DNA of 64,000 nt from Isoetes taiwanensis (taxonomy: Eukaryota > Streptophyta > Lycopodiopsida > Isoetales > Isoetaceae). Of this stretch, positions 42,749 through 54,269 are shown piece after piece (position 1 is the first letter of the stretch; each line of letters opens with the position of its first letter). The notes below the pieces were generated by a model that was given only the letters and a program-made list of their open reading frames with translations, did no database searches and was not told the DNA's origin. The stretch lies in assembly GCA_021234155.1 (NCBI GenBank), contig JAJEKV010000001.1, positions 27,421,768-27,485,767 of the forward strand, read 5' to 3'. The translations under genes and the position numbers were made by a program.

Positions 42749-43484
42749 TCACTGCATAAGAGCGACAATACCAATAGGAATTGTTGAGATAATAACCCCA
42801 AATGATGATAAGAAGACAAAGAGAGACAGCCATCCAACTCCAGATACTCTTAATATGAGTAATCCCAATGTGGTGAGAAGCGTGTTCACAGTGGCAATGG
42901 TGCTCTGGGCCTGAATTGCTTTGCCACAAATACGAGCAAATGTTGCTACCTGAGAGAAAGCAGTAAAAATGTTAGTATTTTTTATAGTCATGATAACATA
43001 ACACCTTCATACTAAGGTACACACGCACCACTGGTGCAATTTCTTCATAGACCAATGAAAGATGAGATGATTTAAGGGACTGAATTCCTGATCTTATAGA
43101 ACGCATATCCAAAACTAGAATAAAAGAGAATATGAGGCTCACAAGACTCTGTAACCACAATAGCCAAACGTTCAAAGCCAAACTTATGGGTCTCAACAAG
43201 ACTCAAGATACAAGCACCACAATATCTAATGCTTGGTACAAGCCTCGTTATATCTGTAGAGCAAATCGACTAGTTGCAGAGATAAAGGCTGATAGCCATG
43301 CAACCATAGCCCCTGAATAATCTTTTATCAATTGTTGGAAGATAGTGGATCTTTGTGTTCTCTTCTTCTTATTTACGGGAATAAATGATATTTGGCAAAG
43401 TGTGAGAAATGAGAATGCATCTCTCTTTGATTTGAGGTTAACAATTGTACCAGAGATGGTTGACTGTGTAATGAATGCAATCAA
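42749..43484 (-). pseudogene. AI-2E/PerM-like membrane protein fragment
   Basis: Minus-strand pieces: exon-like 43190-43030 (V-Y-E-E-I-A-P-V-V-R) with a donor, then, after TCTCAG at about 42953, A-R-I-C-G-K-A-I-Q-A-Q, T-T-L-G-L-L-I-L-R and V-I-I-S-T-I-P-I-G-I-V-A-L. The hydrophobic pattern and the I-S-T-I-P-I-G end recall the last membrane helices of AI-2E/PerM-type transporters. The segment 43484-43248 on the same strand may be an earlier, frame-shifted exon. The identification rests on motif memory. Confidence 0.4.
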
Positions 43485-43558
43485 TGTAAGTGAGCTTTCA
43501 TAGGACGTAGTTGTGTTGGAGACAATGGAAATTCAAATTACTTATGTAGTGCATGCGT

Positions 43559-44144
43559 GCAGAGATTATTCGAGGGAGCAAGAATGTTTATGGTCCTTGG
43601 GTTGCCAGCAATGGGTTGTAAGTATGCATTAGAGGGTATTTCGGGAATAAGTTCCAAATATGATTATGATTCCACAGGATGTTTCACACCACATAATGAG
43701 CTATCTAAACTTTATAATAAAAAGCTTCACACGCGAATTACCAAGGCCCAAGATCAACTTGAAACTGCATACTTGATTTATGGAGATGTTTATAACATGC
43801 ACAATGATATTATTAAGCATGCCACCACATTTGGTAGGTTTTTTTACAGATTCCTCTTTCCAAATTTTATGAACTACAACCATCTTGTTTCAAATGCAGG
43901 ATTTACAAATGTAGGGATAGAATCAGCTTGTTGTGGAGGAGTGGGATCATTCAAGCATCAAGGAGATGCATGCACGAGTTTGAACGTGTGTGTTAATCCC
44001 GAAAACTTTGTGAGTTGGGATGGCCTTCACTTTACAGAGGCTTTCAATTCTATTGCAGCCAACTTATTCCTCACAGGAAATTACATTGAACCATGGCGAA
44101 CAAATTTCAGTCAAATATGCAACTTAGATTTTAGCATTTTTTAG
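43559..44144 (+). pseudogene. GDSL esterase/lipase, C-terminal half
   Basis: It begins right after TGCAG, as if at an exon start. It shows block III (M-V-L-G-L-P-A-M-G-C), then G-C-F-T-P-H-N-E-L and N-K-K-L, I-Y-G-D-V-Y, and finally block V with the catalytic Asp and His in W-D-G-L-H-F-T-E-A. A 66-base GT-AG intron probably lies at 43834-43900, joining to G-F-T-N-V-G-I-E-S-A-C-C-G. The N-terminal exons with the nucleophile Ser (GDS block) are not found upstream, so this is a truncated copy. Such enzymes are secreted lipid or polysaccharide esterases. Confidence 0.85.
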
Positions 44145-44695
44145 CATGTTTTCAACAAAAAGTCCAATGTGAACTAGTTCATTCTAATTTTACATCTTCA
44201 AGCAATATCACATGATTGAAAAATTGGGCAAATGGATACAAAATTTTCATTATTGATTCTAACTTTTGGAATGTCGTGCTTTAAATGAATCTATGTCTAG
44301 ATTTTGCATATTAAAGGAACTACTATCTATGATCCTTGTTTGTGCCCAATTCAGTACATGTCGAGTTTAGCATATTTTATATGTTTGTTGTAAATTAATT
44401 TAGACTTCTCATTTTATGAAGTAGTTGTACCTCTCGGGTGCCTAGATCAACAGATCTTCTGGAAACTACTCCTGAACCAAGATTCATGACGGCATATATT
44501 TTGCTCCAGAAATTCGTTTTAATCACAAAAAACATTGATTTTGCTTATTTAAATGCTTCTCTTTAACCGTTCTGATTGATCATTAAATTTACTTAAATGC
44601 TCATGTCCAGATCGAACAGCTCTCAATGACAGCTACATATAATAGGTGCAGATCCAACTTCATGAATATTGTTATGTTCTTATTTAAAGCCTAAG
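44145..44695. other. intergenic, no supported gene
   Basis: AT-rich, no gene seen. It is the 3' flank of the GDSL fragment. Confidence 0.4.
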
Positions 44696-44699
44696 AATA

Positions 44700-45920
44700 C
44701 AAAGTTGCCGTACACATTTTTGAGCTGAAACCACGTAGCACGTCTACATTTCCTCGTGCTTCAACCATTTTCCTCCAAGCAGGCAAGTCATAACCACATC
44801 GTTTGAATTGCCGATTGAATTGAATCAGGCACTGTCAGTTCTCATAGACTTTTACCATTTGCAGGAATATAAGACCAGCACTATAAATGTCAAACCGATC
44901 AGGCACATTCATCTGCACAAGTGACAATATGTACTTACCCTTTTATCATTTGAATCCTGCCAGGGCCTTTATATAAGATTTTTGATACCCGCCAAAGTAT
45001 CGAGAAAGTGCAACCGCAATTGGCGAGAGTGGAGCCGATGGTGTCCGAGTGCTCGTAATATATTGCTCGGTGCTACATATCCGCATGTTTACAAAGCACC
45101 AGATTTAAGGACTAAGCACACATTGGTTTTAGCGGTGCGAAAAGTTTCCTACGTAAAACGATTCAACATGTAAACTTGCAATGTTAAAGTCAGGTAGCTA
45201 TGCCGATTATACGCACATAGGTGATAATGCCTATTATAAAACATATGAAAGCAAAATATATCAACTCGGGGGCACATGATGTTACTGCAGCAATCATGTG
45301 AGCCCTTAAAATAAAATAGTTTCTTTTGGTGTTGGCAATCGACTTAAGTTTGACACAAAAGCCAAATTGGTAAATCTTTGTAACGTAAAGTTTTGGTACA
45401 CATGGATAACTTGAAAAGTTGATGATATTTTGCTTTGTTGGTTGGGAACAACACGATATGCCCGATCCGTGTATACTAGTTTAATCTTTGCGGGAGGAAC
45501 CGATGGCTCCTCCAAGTGAAGAAAAAAAAGACTTGAAAAGCATAAATTGGGGTCAATCCATGAATACGCTTGAACGCACCGTGGGTCCAAAGCAGAAACT
45601 CCTTTGGAATGTAATTTATTCCCACCCGCAAGTCAGCAGCAGCTCCAAGATCAATGATTTTAAATGTCCCGGATTCTAAAAATAACATAAAACAAATTAA
45701 GCAAAGAACAACTGAAAAGTCGCATCAAGCTCTAAGAACAACCTTCCGAGAAAATTATGTTTTGAGGTTTTAGTCACTGTGGACTATTCCAAGATCGTGA
45801 AGGCTCCTTAGGGCATTCAAAATTTGACACATCATAGTTCTTATGATTCTGTTTTTCTCTTTCGTCAGTATCCAACATATCTTCAACCTCGCTCATTACA
45901 ATTTCAACCCACTTGTTTAA
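44700..45920 (-). pseudogene. STN7-like: STN7-like thylakoid protein kinase fragment
   Basis: Exon-like blocks on the minus strand in the right order: K-N-R-I-I-R-T-M-M-C-Q-I-L and L-G-I-V-H-S-D-stop-N (45860-45770), [13 protein letters not shown] and [10 protein letters not shown] (45670-45575), E-Q-Y-I-T-S-T-R-T-P-S-A-P (45050-45000), P-D-R-F-D-I-Y-S-A-G-L-I-F-L-Q-M (44890-44858), and L-I-Q-F-N-R-Q-F-K-R-C-G-Y-D-L (44815-44765). These match the kinase domain of the state-transition kinase STN7. The catalytic loop H-R-D-V-K-P is H-S-D-stop-N, so it is dead. Introns with GT/AG edges remain, so it is a DNA-level copy, not a retrocopy. Confidence 0.85.
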
Positions 45921-46089
45921 GAAGACGTGTTTGACAAGACAGAAAAATTCTTGTAAAAATCTTGGATGCACATACATTATAAGAAAAATATTTACTTGAT
46001 CATTAGGTCCGATAAGGTGTTACGTCCCTCGTACCTTCACACAAGCGAAATTCATTCTTTTTGCTTGAATTCTCGCATCATGAAAATGA

Positions 46090-46690
46090 CCTATTCTAAC
46101 CTTGGTGAGCAGCTGCAACCTTCGGAGATATGGTACATTTGCAATTGGTCCAACAGGAAAATGCCGGTGTACAAGACCGTCATGGAAAAACATATATGCC
46201 ATTCAACATAGTGATGCCCAAACTCTGCCAGTCAAACGGTTAAATCATAAGAGGAAAAGTTGTAGAAACAACATAGCTAGACACCGCAGGCGAGTTGATA
46301 AACCGCTACCAAAGCGAGTCCGGGACAAGTCCTTTGTGGAAAATTCCAAAAGCCATAAGAGCAATTGCGGGGATAGCATTTACAATAGCAAAGACATCAT
46401 TGAGTTCAAAAGGTCCTTCTCGAGGGCGATGGTGTCACCGCCAAATGAGCAACCAACTTATGAGCCAACTTAATAACTGTTAGGAAGTCACTCTTGAATG
46501 TGTTGTTTTTCACCTCATGCATGCTCCAAAGTGATGCGCCAAAGAACGCGGTGCGCCCATCTAGCTCAAAACTCCATACCCACTTGGAATTGTTCTTAAT
46601 GTCAGCTTACATACTTGAGTTGCCATACATAGCAGTTAAGATTTCATTACACAAATGGCGTGCAAAAGCCTTCAGACAATGCATGAAGCA
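46090..46690 (-). pseudogene. BCH-like: beta-carotene hydroxylase fragment (non-heme di-iron)
   Basis: Minus-strand blocks: V-G-M-E-F-stop-A-R-W-A-H-R and G-A-S-L-W-S-M-H-E (46590-46500), H-H-R-P-R-E-G-P-F-E-L-N-D-V-F-A-I-V (46440-46370) to H-K-G-L-V-P, and A-Y-M-F-F-H-D-G-L-V-H-R, F-P-V-G-P-I-A-N-V-P-Y-L-R-R (46200-46110). The His clusters HxxxxH and HxxHH that bind iron in plastid BCH enzymes are partly kept. A TGA replaces Trp, and two single-base shifts (near 46545 and 46105) break it. The introns are kept. It makes xanthophylls in plastids when intact. Confidence 0.85.
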
Positions 46691-46699
46691 AAGAAACAT

Positions 46700-48180
46700 G
46701 CATAAAAACTAGGGTAATGGCAAATGTCAAAGAGTTCTTTGATGCAACTTATCGCAGCTCCAACTTCGTCCATGGTACTTCGAAGTTCCCTCGCGATATC
46801 AAACATCGATACAAATTAGGAAATAGAAAAGTTTACTTTTCCAAGAAATAGCATGATTGTTCAAAATAGTAGCAAAGACAATTGATAGTTTTACTTAGAC
46901 ATCAAAGCTCAAACTTATCCCCGATCCAAACAACAAAGACGTTCCTATCCATGGACGGCAATGTAAAAGATCACATATCGCGTTCTCATTTCGTTTTCTT
47001 AGACTTCACAAGAATTTCTCGGTTCGATAAGGGGCGTAACAACATGCCGCCTAATAAACCCTGATCTGTAATTTGTTCTCCAAAACCACTTCAAAGCTTT
47101 TCTGAAAAGGAGGGCATACGGATCCTCATTTTGCTGGATCACATTAAAATGATCGCTTTTCTAAGGAAAGCAAGACTGTGATACGCCGAGATTATTTTAG
47201 CACCTTCTTGTAATGTACCGGCACATACGTGAAACCCAAGCCAGCGAGAACTGCAATAATCACTGCATACAAGAAGACGCCTCCCCATGAAAGTACCCTT
47301 CTACGCCAAGTATCTAAGGCATTCTGCTTGTGTTTGTGGGCCTCTCATCGCGGGACTTGGAGGACTTCACCTCTTGCCGGTTAGGGCGCTATAACAGTAA
47401 TGACAAGCAATCACATTGCGTATGTTCCGGCATTTTGGAGTGTTCTGGAGCTACAAGTTAACCGGTTTCCAGAGGGGCTCCCCTGCAACATAAATGACCT
47501 AGCATTTACCGCCAACAGTGGGTTTTTAGCAGTCATTAGCATATCCCATGTATATACTGGCATATACTTGAAATATGCCATAAACCCACATAAACAAGGG
47601 TTTGCCCCCTTAGGGGCAACCCAAAAATGTAAATTCTGTAGCTTTAAACATATTGTGCTACAATTACAAATAATAATCAACAATCAAGGAACATATGATA
47701 ATATTAAAAAACTTTTAACAGAAGCCCACAAAATAGCTTATAACATCCATAGTCTGAGCTACATCCAATGCAATGACACCCTTCTAGATTTGGTGATTGC
47801 ACTTATCTCTAAATCTTGAAGGAAGATATTATTCAACCAACTTGGGCATCTAGATGGATTTTTGATATCTCTTACAATTGCTTTCTAAAGATATATACAT
47901 GGTATATATAATAGAAATTCATAGTTTGAAAAACTACTATCACTCATGATGCTAGATGGCGATGTGTAAGAATCTTTAATAAGAATTCATTTTTGTTTGG
48001 CTATTAATGATCTGCTATATAAATATTTTAATATAAAGAAAGAATAATCCTAAAAAAATAATGGAATACTTGTTTTAACTATGGCTATTTTTTATTTTTT
48101 CAAAAGAAATCTCTCTTCATAAAATTCGCCACAAAAATCACCTAGGTCCCCTAAAAAATCGCCATTTGGCTATTAATACC
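46700..48180. other. unassigned stretch with coding-like pieces
   Basis: Minus-strand segments near 47290-47200 (W-G-G-V-F-L-Y-A-V-I-I-A-V-L-A-G-L) look like a membrane helix, and 46830-46750 (I-A-R-E-L-R-S-T-M-D-E-V-G-A-A) looks protein-like. They may be further captured exons, but I cannot name the genes. A plus-strand frame at 47400-47819 is open for 139 codons and matches nothing I know. Confidence 0.3.
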
Positions 48181-48182
48181 CA

Positions 48183-48404
48183 CTAATTTTTTCCGGAAAC
48201 AACTCCATCAACTTTCACATGCATGACATCGTTAAAAAAGTGCAGAGCTTCATCCACATCTGAATGGTCATCTTCCTCTGTTTCTACCCACAATACTATC
48301 CTCAAGTTCAAGTTTCTGTCATCATACTGATAGACCCTGGTTTTGCTCTCTAGTATGATGTTGGGGTTCAGAGTCATGGGGTCTGTCCATGTCTGCACAC
48401 CCAC
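48183..48404 (-). pseudogene. unknown protein fragment
   Basis: 73 codons, acidic (E-T-E-E-D-D-H-S-D-V-D-E), with M-T-L-N-P-N-I-I-L. Protein-like in composition, but no family recognised and no clear exon edges. Confidence 0.25.
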
Positions 48405-48513
48405 CTCAACAGAATGCCTGTCATGTAATCATACATATGTCTCCCCTTACTCGTCAACTTTCCCCACAAATATCTTACACCAGAGTCCATAACAGATCAT
48501 CAACCAAAGTTGC

Positions 48514-49000
48514 ATCTATTGCAGAATGGACACAGTTATGGAGATATCAGTCATAAAGCCCTTAGAATAAATAGTTTGTACTTGGTTACATAATGTAGGT
48601 GGCAAATGTTAGTCCTGTAGATGCAAGGAATGCATGAGATCGCGATATGTGGTTTGTGTTGTGCCATGAAACACCTCCTTATAAACATGTAGTTATGCTG
48701 AAGATTATGGTGAAGAATCTTGTTGGGTCTTCCACCTTGCATCCATCGCAAGGTGGACACAATCATGGAGATATCAGTCATACATCCCTTAGAATAAATA
48801 GTCTGTACCTGGTTAAGTAATGCAGGTGGAGAATGTTGGACCTATAGATGCAAGAAATGCATGAGATCCTGGGGTGCGACATGTGGTTTTTGTTGCCTCT
48901 CTCTCACTTGGTGGAAATTGTGCTGGGTGAAACTCCTCCTCGTAAACATGTAGTTGTGCTGAAGATTCTGGTGAGGAATCTTGTTTGGTCTCCCTCCCAT
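48514..49000. repeat. ~230-bp direct repeat pair
   Basis: GGAGATATCAGTCATA followed by CCCTTAGAATAAATAG appears at 48540 and again at 48770; the similarity extends over GATGCAAG-AATGCATGAGATC and CATGTAGTT-TGCTGAAGATT. It is a divergent tandem duplication of non-coding sequence. Confidence 0.65.
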
Positions 49001-49377
49001 TTGGCATCTATGGTTGAATGTGCGCTTGCAAAGGCTCGTCTTATTGGGAATGAAGTTGTGTTGGAGATTCTGGCAAAAGCTTCTCTGGGAAGAACTCCTT
49101 GCGGCAATGAAGTTGTACTGAAGCTAGAGAGTCCACTAACAAGGTCTCATGAAAGTCTTCCAAAGGCATTCTCTTATCAATCAAGAAGTTCCTCTACGGA
49201 CCAAAGAGAAAGGGTGGTATAGTTATGCGAACTAGCTTTCCCTCATCATCCATGAAAAGCTGTTATGGGCAAAGAGAGAAGGCAGTAAAGTGGCATTGAT
49301 TTGTCTTTGACTCTAAAGTTGTGCTCTAGTACCACAGATGTATGCCACTTTTTCTAGTTTCATGCTACCTTTTGCTT

Positions 49378-49382
49378 AATGC
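49378..49382. repeat. left 5-bp target-site duplication of the TRIM cluster
   Basis: AATGC before the first LTR. The same five bases follow the last LTR at 51355-51359. Five bases is typical for LTR retrotransposon integrase. Confidence 0.75.
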
Positions 49383-51354
49383 TGTAACGGGCCCATGGTA
49401 GACTGCTCGAGTATTCGAACGTTGAATGTGCCTGTGGGGCGTTCCCGAGGCATCGGCATAAATGGGTAGAAGCGACTACTCATAAATATCTAGCGGTTTT
49501 GCCCAGTTGGTTAAGGGCATGTCGGTTAGGAATGTTACAGTTGGTATCAGAGCAGGTCTCGAGTTCGAGTCTCCATGGGTGCCTATATGCATGGGTAATT
49601 TGCAAAGACTTGGTAATCATTGTGACATGGTATACTAGTGGCGTAGACCGTGAACGGGCCCATGGTAGACCGCCGAGTATTCGAACCTTGAATGTGCCCG
49701 TAGGGCGTTCTCGAGACACCGCATAAATGGGTAGAAGCGACTACTCATAAACGTCTAGACGGTTTTGCCCAGTTGGTTAAGGGCATGTCGGTTAGGAACG
49801 TTATAGTTGGTATCAGAGCAGGTCTCGAGTTCGAGTCTCATGGTAATTTGCAAAGACTTGGTAATCATTGTGACATGGTACATAGACATGGTATAATCGA
49901 GCCTTGAATGTGCCTCGTATGCCCCCGGAGACACCGCATAAAATGGGTAGAAGCGACTACTCATAAACGCCTCTTGAATGTGCCCCTCGTATGCCCCGGT
50001 GACACCGCATAAATGGGTAGAAGCGACTACTCATAAACGTCTAGACGATTTTGCCCAGTTGGTTAAGGCATGTCGATTAGGAACGTTATAGTTGGTATCA
50101 GAGCAGGTCTCGAGTTCGAGTCTCATGGGTGCCTATATGCATGGGTAATTTGCAAAGACTTGGTAATCATTGTGACATGGTACATAGACATGGTATAACC
50201 TTGGATGCTCGAGGACGAGCATAGTTCTAGTGGGAGAGACTATAACGTTCCTAACTGACATGCCCTTAACCAACTGGGCAAAACCGTCTAGACGTTTATG
50301 AGTAGTCGCTTCTACCCATTTATGCCTCTCTCGAACGCCCCACAGCACATTCAAGGTTCGAATACTGGAGGTCTACCATGGGCCCAAGCATCTCTCCCAC
50401 TAGAACTATGCTCGGCAAAAACTGTCTAGACATTTATGAGTAGTCGCTTCTACCCATTTATGCGGTGTCTCGAACGCATACAGGCACATTCAAGGTTCGA
50501 ATACTCGGCGGTCTACCATGGGCCCGTTCTGATCTCTCCCACTAGAACTATGCTCGGCAAAACCGTCTAGACATTTATGAGTAGTCGCTTCTACCCATTT
50601 ATGCGGTGTCTCGAACGCTTACGAGGCACATTCAAGGTTCGAATACTGGCGATCTACCATGGGCCCGTTCTGGTCTCTCCCACTAGAACTATGCTCGTCT
50701 TCGAGCATCCAAGGCTATACCATGTCTATGTCATACCATGTCACAATGATTACCAAGTCTTTGCAAATTGCCCATGCATATAGGCACCCATGGAGACTCG
50801 AACTCGAAACCTGCTCTGATACCAACTGTAACATCCCTAACCGACATGCAACAGGCCCATGGTAGACACTCGAGTATTCGAACCTTAAATGTGCCTGTGG
50901 GGCGTTCCCGACATCGGCATAAATGGGTAGAAGCGACTACTCATAAGCGTCTAGACGGTTTTGCCCAGTTGGTTAAGGGCATGTCGGTTAGGAACGTTGC
51001 AGTTGGTATCAGAGCAGGTCTCGAGTTCGAGTCTCCAAGGGTGCCTATATGCAATTATGCATGGGTAATTTGCAAAGACTTGGTAATCATTGTGACATGG
51101 TACATAGACATGGTATAACCTTGGATGCTCGAGGACGAGCATAGTTCTAGTGGGAGAGACTGTAACGGGCCCATGGTAGACCGCTCGAGTATTCGAACCT
51201 TGAATGGGCCCATAGACCGCTCGAGTATTCGAACCTTGAATGTGCCTGTGGGGCGTTCCCGAGACATCGGCATAAATGGGTAGAAGCGACTACTCATAAA
51301 CGTCTAGACGGTTTTGCCCAGTTGGTTAAGGGCATGTCTGTTAGGAACGTTACA
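49383..51354. mobile_element. rearranged cluster of a TRIM (miniature LTR retrotransposon)
   Basis: LTRs of about 155 bases, TGTAACGGGCCC to AACGTTACA, occur directly at 49383-49539, 49651-49805, about 49900-50090, 50850-51001 and 51161-51354, and inverted at 50241-50387, about 50410-50525, about 50560-50665 and 50825-50848. A Met-tRNA primer site TGGTATCAGAGC follows the LTRs two bases on, at 49542, 49808, 50093 and 51004 (plus) and 50813-50824 (minus). A purine tract AGTGGGAGAGAC precedes LTRs at 50229 and 51149. Internal sequence is about 150 bases and codes for nothing. The last LTR has a 38-base internal duplication. The whole is bounded by one 5-bp duplication. Confidence 0.85.
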
Positions 51355-51359
51355 AATGC

Positions 51360-53168
51360 AATGCGATATAAATTTTGTACGGACCCATTCTTAGACGGGT
51401 GGCTTAAAATGCAAAATGGAGAACCCAATTTTGAAACATAGTGCTCCAATTGCTTTCCCCTAAACATTCAATGCTTCTCACCAATTCAAGGGGGTTCTTG
51501 AGGGCTTTTAGCATGAGAGTTGAGCAAAAACCCAAGGAGAGTGTGTCAGGATGATAACAAAGCAATTAAAGAGGAAAGTGATCCATTTTATTGTGAGCCA
51601 CTATTGGAGGCCGGTCTACTATTGGTTCATCCCCCAAGATCGAATAGATTATATAGGTACTCGTAGGTATGGAATATATGATCAATTGGTGTATAATGGT
51701 GACACATGTATTTTCTTTTAGAAAGAAACCTGCAATGTCTCGTATGTTGTAGCTCAAATCTTCCGTTGCATGGTGCATGTTAAACATATCATTAGGATGA
51801 CAACACCCAATCACAATCAATCCCCATTCAAGACTAAAATATTGTAAGACCTATAGAAGAATGTAAATATTGCGTATGCACCACAAGGCAAGGCTCTTTG
51901 ATCATGTCAACATTTCGTGACAATGAAATATTCCTACAAGGGAAATCTAATATTTTTTTTTTTATTATAAACCACCAATTAGGTGTAACAAGTTTTTAGT
52001 GAGCACCTCACACCTTGGAAAATTGATGGTAAAATTGTATAATCTTATCCAAAGAAGCTTTGGTCCAGTGTTAACTATGTGCTTGAGCTTTTAGATACAA
52101 AGGGGCCCATTCAGTTGAGTGCATGTTGTGTCATTCTGCAGTATGACAAGATGGAAAAGAAATTCAGGAATAGGCAATGATGATGATACGCGCCATCAAA
52201 TTTGCAGTGCAAGAGGCATCCATGCCAAATTGAAAAGGAGCACACTTTTCCAATAATGTTACCCACAACTAGGCTGAGGGCAACATAGGCAACATAGACA
52301 ACACGTGCACGTGGACACTGTATCTTGGAATGTGCTTCTAGCACAAACTAAAAAAATAAATAGATAGATAGATAGATAGATAGATAGTATTTTTACGTCA
52401 TACCACATTGGCAGCGTCCATGAGGACATATGACGGACCCCCAGAGACTTGAACACATTGAACACAAGATCTCTGAAAAAAAAAAAAAAAAAAAAAAAAA
52501 AAGAAAAGAAGAGAGAGTGAGAATTCAGAAACATGTTCTTGAGATAGAAGAGATAAATAGCACTTTTTAAAGGACCACAACATCAAAATTGCCTCAGCAC
52601 CAAAGATATTATAGATTTGACTATTTCCAGAGATATATGAAGGAAAATGGGCTTGGTCATGCCATTACAACATAATAGAACAAAAATGTGGGCTGGGTTT
52701 GTCTTCTACTTTATCATGTGCCAAATGTCAACAGATGTATGCCATTTCAACATTTTCTAGTAGTCTTCTACAATCTCTTTTTTTAATTGTCCAGATTGCA
52801 TACTGCTAAATAATATGGTGTTGATGATGTTGCATACAACCTGCAAAAATTGGAAGTAGGTACGTATTGTAATACATAAGGCTAGTACATTCATTAGTAC
52901 GTGTGATAATATTTAGATCAGATCTTTATGAATGCTCTGTTGCAGAAACAAACATGAATCTTATGCAACCACTGCCACAGTCATCACATGCTTCAATTTA
53001 CTTTTCCATTCCATTGAATCCATAAAGCTGGATATACAAATTCAACATTGAATTTGCCATACTTTTCTTCATAAATCTAAATGAAAATGAAGCTAATACA
53101 TTATTCTACTAACATTTGCTTCATTTCCATGTCCAGAGATATATACAGAGGCTCTGATTTGGTACTTG
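51360..53168. other. intergenic with microsatellites
   Basis: No supported gene. A (GATA)n run of about seven units lies at 52357-52387, and an A run of about 29 bases at 52473-52502, which could be the tail of an old retrocopy. The 3' side is the downstream flank of the EXORDIUM-like gene. Confidence 0.5.
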
Positions 53169-54131
53169 TTATGGCTTTGGATAGGTGCAGCTAGTTGTGG
53201 AGGGACTCCATAACGCAGGCAATAAAAACATCCTTGATCCAATTCCATATGCATTGAAGCTTGCTCTGGTCTTTTGATCCACCATTAAGTTGCCAGGATA
53301 ACCAGAATAAGCCCCACTTCCAAAAATTCCAGTGCATGCTGTGGCAGCTTCTAATGGAGCTGTAGCATCCCCCTGAAAATATCCACTGCTGAATGGATTG
53401 GTAGCAGCTCCGGCGATTATTGTAGCCATATTTATTATCATTCCATCCATGCCAGTATCTCCGTTTGGAGCAATTAGTGGCTTCGTATCAGGGCCAAAAT
53501 ATTTCTTTGCACTCGCAAATGGCCACGCACATTTTCCAGCACATTGCGTTGCAGAGTTCCCCACCCAAGCATATGGAAGCTGATGATCCTTTGTCAGTTT
53601 AATAGATGAATGTGATGCACAAGTCTGAACACAAAAACCTTCCACATAAACATCATCAGAAGTAAGAATGATGTACAAATCCTTTGAATCTGCAGAAAAT
53701 GAACGAGAATTTGCATTCTTCTTCAAAAGACTTTCCAGGTCGCTTTTCTTGAGATTCTTTCCAAGAGAATAAGAAAAAGAATACTCTGCAGCAAGCTTAA
53801 CAATTTCAGGAACTGATTTACCAGATGAATCCTTGTAACCAGCGGTGGTTCTCCACCACGAATTAACAGATGGATTCTTCTCGTTCTTGGAAGAAAAAGA
53901 GGCGAGGAAATCCTTAACGATGCTCCTCTGGGAGGAGCTGAATGATCCATACCATATCAAAAAAACATTAATAGCTCCATTACCGGAAAGAAGAGGTCCG
54001 TTGTGGTAAGGAAGGATCAAAGGAGCGTCTGGAACGAGCTCGGAAAGGTGCCGATGATGCGCAAGGCGGGCATTTACAAAGAAAAACGTGGAAGAAAGGG
54101 CAAGAGCAAGCAAAAAGATCTTGGAACTCAT
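53169..54131 (-). CDS. EXL-like: EXORDIUM-like / phosphate-induced protein 1, intact
   Basis: A single exon of 320 codons. I chose ATG 54131 because it gives M-S-S-K-I-F-L-L-A-L-A-L-S-S, a clean signal peptide ending near V-N-A; an ATG at 54188 would add 19 residues before it. The mature part has the PHI-1 family blocks: G-P-L-L-S-G-N-G-A-I-N-V-F-L-I-W-Y-G, N-S-W-W-R-T-T, L-P-Y-A-W-V-G-N-S, and C-A-W-P-F. Near the end come I-N-M-A-T-I-I-A-G and the A-C-T-G-I-F-G-S-G-A-Y ... G-Y-P-G-N-L pattern, with a final C-T-Y-P. Family members are secreted to the cell wall and linked to brassinosteroid- and nutrient-related growth control. Length and end match the family, with no breaks. It is the one convincing working host gene here. 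Confidence 0.95.
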   Translation of the reverse strand: MSSKIFLLALALSSTFFFVNARLAHHRHLSELVPDAPLILPYHNGPLLSGNGAINVFLIWYGSFSSSQRSIVKDFLASFSSKNEKNPSVNSWWRTTAGYKDSSGKSVPEIVKLAAEYSFSYSLGKNLKKSDLESLLKKNANSRSFSADSKDLYIILTSDDVYVEGFCVQTCASHSSIKLTKDHQLPYAWVGNSATQCAGKCAWPFASAKKYFGPDTKPLIAPNGDTGMDGMIINMATIIAGAATNPFSSGYFQGDATAPLEAATACTGIFGSGAYSGYPGNLMVDQKTRASFNAYGIGSRMFLLPALWSPSTTSCTYPKP

Positions 54132-54255
54132 ATTGGACGAGGAATTACAAGGCGGAATATGGAAGATTGGCGGAAAACAAAAAAGCAAGCAGAAGATGAG
54201 CTTAAGCTTGGGAAGCCATAGCCAAGTCCGGCGATGGAAGAGGGGCCTTGCTGTG

Positions 54256-54267
54256 CCATTTTATAAG
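54256..54267 (-). promoter_or_regulatory. TATA box of the EXORDIUM-like gene
   Basis: The minus strand reads CTTATAAAATGG, about 130 bases upstream of the chosen start at 54131. This leaves room for a 5' leader of about 95 bases. No other TATA-like element is nearer. Confidence 0.6.
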
Positions 54268-54269
54268 CA

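Noticed and set aside
43501-43558. Start of a full GDSL lipase gene
   Set aside because: No GDS block or signal peptide is found upstream; the similarity begins after a splice acceptor-like TGCAG.
49383-51354. tRNA genes or a tRNA-derived SINE, because of CAGTTGGTTAAGGGCATG and GAGTTCGAGTCTC words
   Set aside because: The repeats have TG...CA ended LTRs with TGTAACG/CGTTACA ends, a primer site two bases after the LTR and a purine tract before the next one, and no foldable acceptor stem.
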